Assembly: GCA_002435715.1 (NCBI GenBank)
Contig: DISD01000005.1
Coordinates: forward strand, 1-64,000
DNA: 64,000 nucleotides
Origin: Rhodospirillaceae bacterium UBA6219
GTDB taxonomy: Bacteria; Pseudomonadota; Alphaproteobacteria; Rhodospirillales; Magnetospirillaceae
Direction: 5' to 3'
Below the pieces are notes generated by a model. It was not told the origin of the DNA. It saw only the letters and a program-made list of their open reading frames with translations, and searched no databases. Position 1 is the first letter of the stretch, and every line of letters starts with the position of its first letter. Of the stretch, positions 60,801 through 64,000 are shown piece after piece. The translations under genes and the position numbers were made by a program.

Positions 60801-63800
60801 CCAGGCAGCGCCAAGCGGTTTCCAGCATCAGCCGCTGTTGCGGGTCCATGCGTTCGGCCTCGGTGGGCGAAACGCGGAACAGTGCCGCATCGAAGCGGTC
60901 GACATCTTGCACGAAGCCGCCGCGCCAGGACTGGGTGAAGGCGCGTTCATCGGGGGCAGGGCCGGTCAAATCGGCGCCGTCCAGCAGCTTGGCGAACAGG
61001 GTTTCGATGTCGTTGGCGCCGGGGAAGCGCCCGGCCATGCCGATGACGGCGATGGCGTCGCGGCGTGCAGCCGGGGCGCTGATCCGGTCGACCTTTTGGG
61101 GCACGGCCAGTGGCCGGGCGGTGATCGGCCGGGCGGCAATCTTGTGGCGGCTGATCAGATGTGCCGCCAGGGCTTCGATGTGTTCGGCCTCGAAGAACAC
61201 CGCCGGCGACAAGGTGATGCCATAGACGGTGGACAATTGGGCGGCAAGTCGCGCCAAGGTGATGGAATCGAAACCCAAATCGTGGAAGGAATCGCGCAAC
61301 CCCACCTGCTGGGCCGGGAATTTCAACAATTCCGCCACCTGCTGGCGCAACTCGTCGGCCAGACGGACTTGGGGTGCGTCGGATTCCACGTGTGTCGCAA
61401 CCGGTTCGGTCACGCTGTCGGCGGCCGCCATTGTCACGCCGTGCAGGCTGGCCTGGACCGCGCCGTTTCCATCCACGAACCACAGGCCGAACCCGTCCGG
61501 GGTGGCGGCGGCGACCACTTGGACAATGTTTTCCAAAGACGCGGTCAGACCGGCCCGCTTGACCGCGATCAGTCTGTCGGCGCCGGGGGAGGCGATGGTC
61601 AGCAGCGCCTGAAAGCCAGCGGCCAGGGCTGGGGCGGGGATTTGCTGACGCGCCTTGAAGCGGTCCTGCTGTGGCGGGTCGCCGACCAGGGTGCAGATGA
61701 TGGCGCCACCGGGCAATCGGGTGGCGTGGTCGACGCTTTCCAGATAGGGGGTGAAGTCAAAGCCCCGCTGGCGCAGCTTTTCATAAAAGGTCGCGGCGGC
61801 CATCGTTTGGCCGTTGCCCGTTGGCAGTGGCATGGCAGGGCCTGCCGTGGTCAGGCGGGTTTCGGCCCAGGGGGCGCCGTCGACGGCGATGCGGATGCTG
61901 CCGGTATCGACCTGGGCGGTCAGTTCGTTCGCGTCCGCCCACGATGACGGCTCGCTCACCTGCAATTCGCATAGGGTCAGCGGGCCATCCAGACCGGCGA
62001 TGCGGGCCAGGGCCAGGGGGGCCTCAACCGCCGCCAGGGGCAGCAACCGGACTTGGCCGTCCTGCTTGAAGGTGTAGTCGCGCAACTCGGATAGGAAAAT
62101 CCGGGTGGCATAACGCAGGCCGTTCAGGTCGGATCGGTTCTCGCCCACCAGCGGATGCAGTTTCAGCTTGGACCCCAGGGGATGGGTCACCGAGGGCGCG
62201 TCGGGCCATTCGGGGTACCAGCAGCGGACCTTTTCGAACGGATAGGCGGGCAGCGACAGCCGGCATGGGCGACAGCCGGCATGCAGGGCGTCCCAATCAA
62301 CCTCGCCACCGCTGACCCAGGCGGCGGCGACCGCTTCCAGATCGGTGGGATCGGCGGCGGGCAGCGGGTCGCAATCCAGGATCGAGCGGATGAAATGTGT
62401 CCCCGTTTGGGGGATGGGCGCCGCCAGAATTTCCATCAACCGCGAGCGACCCGTGGCGACGAAGGCCAGACGGCAGGGCAGTTGGTTGCGCCCAACCTGC
62501 AGGGTATAGGCCAAATCGGCCAGGGATTGTTCCGGGTGGTCCAGCACGTGTTGATGGAAGCGGCGAATCACTTCGGCCAATTGGTTTTCGCCCATGGCCG
62601 AGAACACCATCACCTGCGGGCGGTCGTCGGCGGCCGGGGCACGGGGGGGCGCCCGGTATTCTTCGACCACGATGTGCGAGTTCATGCCGCCAGCGCCGAT
62701 CGAGGTGATTCCGGCGCGGCGCGGCAGCTCGGCGCCGCTGGCATCCTTGCTGCGGACCCAGGGCTCTAACTGGCGCTGCACACGGAACGGCGTCTGCTCG
62801 AAGGCGATGTTGGGGTTCAGCGTCTCGGCGTGCAGCGACGGCGCCAACATGCCGTGCTTCATCTGCATCAGCACCTTGACCATGCCGGCCAGACCGGACG
62901 CCGCCAGCAAATGGCCGACATTGCTTTTCACCGTGCCGATGGGACAGGTCTGCACGCTGTCGGTGTGCCGGCGCCAGGCTTGGGTCAGCGCCTTGATTTC
63001 GATGGGGTCGCCCAGCGCCGTGCCCGATCCGTGGCCTTCCACGTAAGAAATGGTGTCGGCGGTGACGCCCGCGTCGTCCAGCGCCAAGGTGATGGCGGCG
63101 CTTTGCTGGTGCGGGTTGGGCACGGTGAAGCCGTTGCGGATGCCGGCATTGCTGATGGCGGTGCCACGGATCACCCCATAAATGTGGTCGCCGTCGCGTT
63201 CGGCGTCACTCAGACGCTTCAGCACCAGGGCGCCGACACCTTCACCCAAGATGGTGCCGTCGGCCCCCAATCCATAACCGCGGATGACCTCGGCGGTCTT
63301 GGTGGTGAAATGTTCCTGGCTGGTGGCGATCAGCTTTTGCGGATGCGACATGACGCTGACACCGCCGGCCAAGGCCATGCGGGTCCGTCCGGCCCGCAGC
63401 ATGTGCACGGCTTCGTGGATACAGGTGGACGAAGCCGAGCACATGGTGTCGAGGAAATAAGACGGGCCGGTGAAGCCATAGAAATAGGACACCATGTTGG
63501 GCACGGTGCCGGTATAGCTGCCGCTGGCCAGGGACCCGCGCATCAACATGTTCTGAAAGCCGAACAGGTCGTATTCGTTGGTCATCGACCCCATGATGAC
63601 GGCGACGTCGCCGCCCAGCTTGGTCTGCAGGGTTTCGCGCGAATAGCCGGCATCCTCGAAGGCGTCCACCGAGGCTTGCAGGAACAATCGCACTTCCGGC
63701 GCCATCAGTTCGGCTTCGTATTGCGAGATGCGGAAGTAACGCGGGTCGAAGGCGGCGATGTCGTCCAGGAAACAACCGGTCTTGACCACTGTTTTGCCCA

Positions 63801-64000
63801 GCACGTCGCGTTCCGGGTGCAACAGCGCCCGATGGTCCCAGCGATCGGCCGGATAGGGTTCGAAACCGTGCAGGCCCTTGGCCAGCATGTCCCAGAAGCT
63901 TTGCTGATCCTGGGCCTTGGACACTTTCAGTGACAGCCCGACAATGGCGATGTCGTGGTCGCCGCGCCCGGGCGCGGTGGGGGCGTGCGACACGCTGATG
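48835..64000 (-). CDS. trans-AT polyketide synthase, upstream megasynthase (5' end probably beyond the window)
   Basis: At least 5052 residues counted from the GTG at 63993; the frame stays open to the window edge and KS begins only a dozen residues in, so upstream domains are likely and the true start is not visible. Order: KS-B/degenerate DH-ACP; KS-KR-ACP; KS-(degenerate ACP)-C-methyltransferase-ACP; KS-ECH-ACP-ACP; KS-degenerate DH. KS cysteines: 185, 1134, 2088, 3182, 4391. No AT domain anywhere. It ends without a carrier; the next protein starts with one. The stop overlaps the monooxygenase start by 4 bases. Individual modules are listed separately. The product type is inferred, in the summary, to be a glutarimide/sesbanimide-like polyketide. 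Confidence 0.95.
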   Translation of the reverse strand, partial: ISVSHAPTAPGRGDHDIAIVGLSLKVSKAQDQQSFWDMLAKGLHGFEPYPADRWDHRALLHPERDVLGKTVVKTGCFLDDIAAFDPRYFRISQYEAELMAPEVRLFLQASVDAFEDAGYSRETLQTKLGGDVAVIMGSMTNEYDLFGFQNMLMRGSLASGSYTGTVPNMVSYFYGFTGPSYFLDTMCSASSTCIHEAVHMLRAGRTRMALAGGVSVMSHPQKLIATSQEHFTTKTAEVIRGYGLGADGTILGEGVGALVLKRLSDAERDGDHIYGVIRGTAISNAGIRNGFTVPNPHQQSAAITLALDDAGVTADTISYVEGHGSGTALGDPIEIKALTQAWRRHTDSVQTCPIGTVKSNVGHLLAASGLAGMVKVLMQMKHGMLAPSLHAETLNPNIAFEQTPFRVQRQLEPWVRSKDASGAELPRRAGITSIGAGGMNSHIVVEEYRAPPRAPAADDRPQVMVFSAMGENQLAEVIRRFHQHVLDHPEQSLADLAYTLQVGRNQLPCRLAFVATGRSRLMEILAAPIPQTGTHFIRSILDCDPLPAADPTDLEAVAAAWVSGGEVDWDALHAGCRPCRLSLPAYPFEKVRCWYPEWPDAPSVTHPLGSKLKLHPLVGENRSDLNGLRYATRIFLSELRDYTFKQDGQVRLLPLAAVEAPLALARIAGLDGPLTLCELQVSEPSSWADANELTAQVDTGSIRIAVDGAPWAETRLTTAGPAMPLPTGNGQTMAAATFYEKLRQRGFDFTPYLESVDHATRLPGGAIICTLVGDPPQQDRFKARQQIPAPALAAGFQALLTIASPGADRLIAVKRAGLTASLENIVQVVAAATPDGFGLWFVDGNGAVQASLHGVTMAAADSVTEPVATHVESDAPQVRLADELRQQVAELLKFPAQQVGLRDSFHDLGFDSITLARLAAQLSTVYGITLSPAVFFEAEHIEALAAHLISRHKIAARPITARPLAVPQKVDRISAPAARRDAIAVIGMAGRFPGANDIETLFAKLLDGADLTGPAPDERAFTQSWRGGFVQDVDRFDAALFRVSPTEAERMDPQQRLMLETAWRCLEDAGYDADEMPADTAVFVGASALDYAKVLRQAGIAADGYGATGNSLAMIANRVSYYFNWHGPSETIDTACSSSLVALLRGAESIRSGHCRAALVGGVNLALAEDGFDGPAQAGMLAPDGRCKTFGASADGYGRGEGVVAVLLKRLDHAEADGDRVLGLLIGGAENHGGRAGALTAPSVAAQAQLIETAMAGIDPATISYVEAHGTGTALGDPVEANGLRRAYEKLMGTAIVPQPFVALGSLKANIGHLEAAAGLAGLVKILAAMAHERLPASLHCQPANPHLELAGSPFRLLRTAEDWPAADTPRRAGLSSFGFGGANVHVVVEDYRAPTPPRRAKLPPRPFADTRFWIRGRHDVTLVFTPFWDEAPAVAAAKPRRLVIAAGVDVAAGFGAELVSAPVRVEDLAPRLLALLQQSLASDTHVQLVVPMGAAAAGLGAMIDTAALESSRISGQVIEVAPGIPPAELARLLAAEGGDSRVRFDGHHRLARRWRDLPHVAAAPWRPRGVFLITGAMGGLGRLLAHHIATTNPGATLVLTGSKPLDTERAAQVETIRALGAVAAYRQVDMADAQAVAALVQHVVEVHGRLDVVLHCAGTLRDGWLKGKSTNDLAAVMAPKSGGAEALIDACGDVQLDALVLFSSLAGAFGNAGQADYAAANGVLAALAEARGLPVVAIDWPLWAEGGMTIDDATAETLFQRMGQRPLTSQAGLDALGRILAAKIPHAAVLAGDESRIRDFFDVKPSVVSAPAKDMPGDETASLAAKLAQLFAQAGGFAPGTIHPDVALEEYGIDSLMITRLNSALGDVFQSLPKTLFFQYRTLAEVAAHLSASQGAACQKWLAPSPPTQGKASREESIAIIGIAGRYPGADSLDQFWDNLAQGRDSVGEVPPERWDLTDFYCPDRDRAVAERRSYAKWGAFLDGFADFDPLFFKISPRDAAAMDPQERLFLMCAWAATEDAGYSPTRLAGRNPVGVFVGITKTGFALHGPFASEGGAMVSPQTSFASTANRVSHALNLTGPSVAVDTMCSSSLTALHQACESLRSGQATMAVAGGVNLYLHPDTFVELSAARMLSAHGRCAAFGAGADGFVPGEGVGCVVLKTLSQALADGDRIHAVIRSSAVNHGGRTNGYTVPNPAAQRDLVRQALAQAGLSARDVTYIEAHGTGTELGDPIEVEGLTQAFETDTAERGFCALGSVKSNIGHLEAAAGIAGLTKLVLALRHGQLPPTLHAQSVNPNLRLTDSPFVLQRALGPWPDGPKIAGLSSFGAGGANAHLIVAEAPAQPAAAIDTSSPQAIVLSARDDQRLRDYAASLLSVVENTAADMVPCLRDKLAEILAVATTDIDPAEDFDTLGLDANQRRTLLRWVESQWPGGDAATLAHLSSISQLAAQLGGHAAPKLALADIAYTLQVGRESMEQRLALVASTTTQLADRLRRWLAGEQGAAHSGRAALPGTPDDSQAAQWWQSDLDRLVSAWVGGLRVDWTALPRPVRPAIVSLPTYPFERRRFWLPAKPDTSAAIIAAPRGDAVLAAAMAALDDAIAPVLAGILAEHPQPVPALQRWRDAALALVGDHIPAADPWATWNRLRDDQGQSAQMVLAETCLRALPDILSGRVQATQVMFPDGRLDMVEAVYKDNEIAARFSRTLAQAAASFVTTSPLPRLRILEIGAGTGGTSEKVFEALARSWDRVAEYCYTDLSRAFLIHAQRRYGPSVPSLTTALFDVEKDVAGQDVTIGGYDLVIAANVLHATADMGRTLAHVRALLAPGGLLLVNETAAATLFTHVTFGLLEGWWRFTDPQRRIPGTPSLSPDSWRSLIAETGLEWVAGSSPDECALGQQVLAARAPGQPAERSLPPTPQPVAGVTPALGDGASLGQKIMRCLGQTLNMAPTDIDRQRPFADYGLDSILGAELVHLLRRDLGARLEHTDLFDHKNAAELEAFLARQIPEAPALITRPTAVRGEQPIAIIGYAGRFARSANAEELWAHLAAGRDLVTPVQRFDVDGLYQDRAPGSYGRHGSFIDDVAAFDPVFFGISGLEARYMDPQQRLFLEESWKTLEHAGHAGPDIVGARVGVFAGCSSGDYHDLFGPDVPGQAFWGNTSSLVPARIAYYLDLKGPAVAVDTACSSSLVAVHLACRALWNEECDMALAGGVFVQCTPRFFRSANQANMLSPSGNCAAFGANADGIVPGEAVGAVLLRPLDQALADGDTIHAVIVASGTNQDGTTNGITAPSAQSQERLIRSVYQRFAVDPASIGLIEAHGTGTPLGDPIEHAALSRAFAGQPAGSVLLGSVKSNIGHATTAAGIASLIKVLLSLEHDRVPPTLHFNGGNAAIRFAETPFTVNTSPQPWPRRRAAISSFGFSGTNAHVVIDPPPALPTRVPVPGPFLFVIGGRNADLLRRQAEILATHLETHPDLAAADVAFTLMAGRRPSRHRLVVIATDTADLTARLRRWLAGDPNAVVGAGEITDQPAPLVADTDLQGLGRAFLTGADVAVERLFPQGGQRVPLPATLLATVRCWVETATPPSIPAPTPKAAALPFTLPAAAMLAGPFVPRPPAKISLTPVGNAPRIQRKVVDGVLHLDVAGHAQSISAELAAASADETIHAVAVSGSGFGPLPACDLPVVADASFSGADFTAADAPALAAQIAQAPRLALVELKRNMARPGRVPDLTLPQWDALWSEAASAPVWQGADTPLTLPHEDVEMRLFDDGVVLLRMVERVEKNCFTDALMDALVAAFDTIAALDQAKVVVLTGFDGYFACGGTRSGLQSLQQGTTSFTDRKIYSLPLACPLPVIAAMQGHAIGAGWSLGLFCDHAVFAAEGVYHSNYLWYGFTPGAGATLVFPARLGDALGREVLFTAREYRGRELAERHAGLDVHPATQVLDHALGLAHGLARQPRQTLLDLKAQAIRPLTECLETVFAEELAMHAKTFIGNKRVQERIEQMFPAAPVAPAPRPQATSPDLRRKVVDSLAEELMIESADIHDASGFLELGLDSILAVTWIRKLNTLLGTDLPATAVYAQPTIGALVAHLGGQAPTKPAPEPEPVPTPEPVTVSPPTELRRQVVNTLAQDLMIDSADIHDASGFLELGLDSILAVTWIRKLNALLATDLPATAIYAHPTVGALVAHLSGLRPAASEPAPVAPPPITPVVAPVTAAAPRRDRAARDTSDAVAIIGASGRFPRSRDLHAFWDNIRSGRDCIDEVPQSRWDVTRFYHPDPTHPGTASCKWMGVIDDIECFEPGFFNLTPREAELMDPQQRLFLEHAWQAFEDAGLDPSALAGSRCGVFVGAGPSGYGERITERNSYSLLGSSGSILAARIAHLLDLRGPCISLDTACSSSLVAIAEACNSLLVGDSDMVLAGGVCVMIGPKMFIDTSKVNMLSKDGRCFSFDGRANGFVPGEGAGVLLLKRLDDALRDADPIHAVIRGWGMNQDGRTNGITAPNPQAQTRLIRDVHQRFGIAPASIGMIECHGTGTPLGDPIEVEGLTDAFAGSGAKPASCALGSVKSNMGHMLAAAGVAGVMKAMLAVERDEVPPTIQFQSLNEHIRLDGTPFAVNTTLRAWSGGEPRRAGVSSFGFSGTNAHIVVESPPPASSGRHPGPWVLTLSARTPERLVEMAAALHRFVTDHPELDLGDVAHTLQIGRKAQTCRLAAVFAERDALLRILGEAAVGRVPPGAHQAKAGPSTANPFDDDDGRALIGKWLVSADVAKLDKVAALWAQGGTVDWRMGPVGRRLHLPGTIFARDRHWVEDSPENQIIAAHPLLDGSSGSASVTLLADDELALALHLPELARATAERIGGRPVRALAHLMWGALSPLGSRRLESVVEADEQGWLYRISAENRPLSPLHLGELAEMPDFPAALAPAQLRSGDDVSEAFNQTHPRAEGMVGVWRQGSRLTAELHHAPSAMLFDPLLLKSLWQLLDFHLGAENVPLAADMLAANGPVAGKLFLRIDTAPGARHPDLTVFDAQGQPRLIVDGIRTAPISALPEIHLDEVSQS
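48838..51325 (-). other. Module (split): KS - degenerate DH, carrier supplied by the next protein
   Basis: KS Cys4391 in DTACSSSLV, HGTGT and NMGH intact. After the linker (ARDRHWVED) there is a region starting AAHPLLDGSSG whose N-terminal half lacks any HxxxGxxxxP motif, while a DH-like Asp4965 (MLFDPLLLKSLW) remains in the C-terminal half. It is therefore unlikely to dehydrate. The protein stops soon after, with no ACP. Confidence 0.8.
51425..54940 (-). other. Module: KS - ECH - tandem beta-branching ACPs
   Basis: KS Cys3182 in DTACSSSLV, HGTGT and NIGH intact. A crotonase/ECH domain follows (about residues 3740-4000; MQGHAIGAGWSLGLFCDHA near 3860), preceded by a shorter region that may be a remnant ECH. 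Two ACPs, Ser4051 and Ser4148, each carry Trp six residues after the serine (DSILAVTW), the signature of ACPs used in beta-branching by HMG-synthase cassettes. Confidence 0.88.
51436..51939 (-). repeat. Tandem ACP duplication, 291-bp period
   Basis: The two carrier domains coded at 51727-51939 and 51436-51648 are copies of each other: 59 of 71 aligned residues identical by my count, serine to serine 97 residues (291 bases). The central 24 residues around the serine are identical. Tandem ACPs of this kind raise throughput in beta-branching modules; the high identity points to recent duplication or gene conversion. Confidence 0.9.
54975..58255 (-). other. Module: KS - degenerate ACP - C-methyltransferase - ACP
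   Basis: KS Cys2088 in DTMCSSSLT, HGTGT intact. Inside the linker that follows, about residues 2380-2445, there is an ACP-like segment in which the serine motif reads GLDANQR (Ala2416 at the serine position). Then a SAM methyltransferase with ILEIGAGTGGTS (about residue 2725) and VIAANVLHAT, typical of PKS C-methylation, and a normal ACP with Ser2963 (GLDSIL). No KR. Confidence 0.87.
58290..61065 (-). other. Module: KS-KR-ACP
   Basis: KS Cys1134 in DTACSSSLV, with HGTGT and NIGH. KR TGAMGGLG at about residue 1572 and Tyr1716 (GQADYAAAN); the loop reads CAGTLRDG, retaining the Asp of B-type ketoreductases. ACP Ser1854 (GIDSLMI). Expected product: beta-hydroxy intermediate. Confidence 0.88.
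61070..64000 (-). other. Module: KS - DH-fold domain lacking catalytic residues (probable branching B domain) - ACP
   Basis: KS Cys185 in the unusual context DTMCSASST, with HGSGT and NVGH intact. The following domain begins HPLVGENRSD like a double-hotdog DH, but the active-site His position is Tyr640 (RDYTFKQDG) and the Asp position is Ala791 (LAAGFQA), so it cannot dehydrate. A KS-B-ACP order with a DH-fold B domain is known from vinylogous branching modules of glutarimide and rhizoxin synthases. ACP Ser910 (GFDSIT). Confidence 0.78.

Noticed and set aside
1..64000. tRNA, rRNA, CRISPR arrays, insertion sequences, prophage genes.
   Set aside because: I scanned for regularly spaced repeats, transposase motifs and RNA gene signatures and noticed none; a covariance-model search was not possible.

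Overview
The window looks like the chromosome of a high-GC alphaproteobacterium of the Rhodospirillaceae, most plausibly a Magnetospirillum-like, microaerobic organism. I infer this from composition, the cytochrome bd operon, the style of the zinc-ribbon/kinase/FHA proteins, and a trans-acyltransferase (trans-AT) polyketide cluster of the kind I recall from magnetotactic spirilla (sesbanimide family). No rRNA, tRNA, CRISPR array, transposase or integrase was recognised.

Layout. (1) 1-2477, minus strand: a DUF2946-like protein, then cydP-cydA-cydB for cytochrome bd quinol oxidase; cydB runs off the left edge. (2) 2478-2971: an AT-rich non-coding stretch with a direct repeat, the probable control region of what follows. 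(3) 2972-24407, plus strand: an uninterrupted run of 20 tightly packed or overlapping genes, almost certainly one transcription unit. It encodes three zinc-ribbon Ser/Thr kinases, two PP2C phosphatases, four FHA proteins (fused to a VWA domain, to a serine protease, to a zinc finger and to a P-loop domain), two lipoproteins, two periplasmic proteins (one a zincin-like protein), a block of coiled-coil proteins, a CbbX/SpoVK-like AAA+ ATPase and a small radical-SAM-like protein. Several members carry an enzymatic or FHA domain on one side of a single membrane helix and another domain on the other side. The set therefore reads as a trans-envelope phospho-signalling machine of unknown output, and it is the best candidate in the window for an undescribed system. 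(4) 24430-28702: a stand-alone malonyl-type acyltransferase, a DUF697 protein, a small membrane protein, a periplasmic ligand-binding protein and an SPFH/band-7 protein. (5) 28809-64000, minus strand: a trans-AT polyketide/non-ribosomal peptide assembly line of two giant proteins separated by a flavin monooxygenase; the first giant protein probably continues past the right edge.

Reading the assembly line in the direction of transcription: KS-[DH-fold domain without catalytic residues, probably a B branching domain]-ACP; KS-KR-ACP; KS-[degenerate ACP]-C-methyltransferase-ACP; KS-ECH-ACP-ACP (both ACPs with the beta-branching Trp); KS-[degenerate DH] // flavin monooxygenase // ACP; KS-DH-KR-ACP; KS-ACP; KS-DH-ACP; KS-KR-ACP; KS0-ACP; C-A-PCP-TE. 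No AT domain is present in any module, and the separate AT at 24430-25401 would supply malonyl units in trans. The ten-residue A-domain code, read by alignment to GrsA, is D-T-E-D-I-G-A-I-T-K and points to a basic amino acid. Branching domain, C-methylation, beta-branch, mid-chain oxygenation and a terminal basic amino acid together match what I know of glutarimide polyketides of the sesbanimide R type; that assignment is inference. All kinase, PKS and NRPS residue numbers were counted by hand from the nucleotide coordinates.
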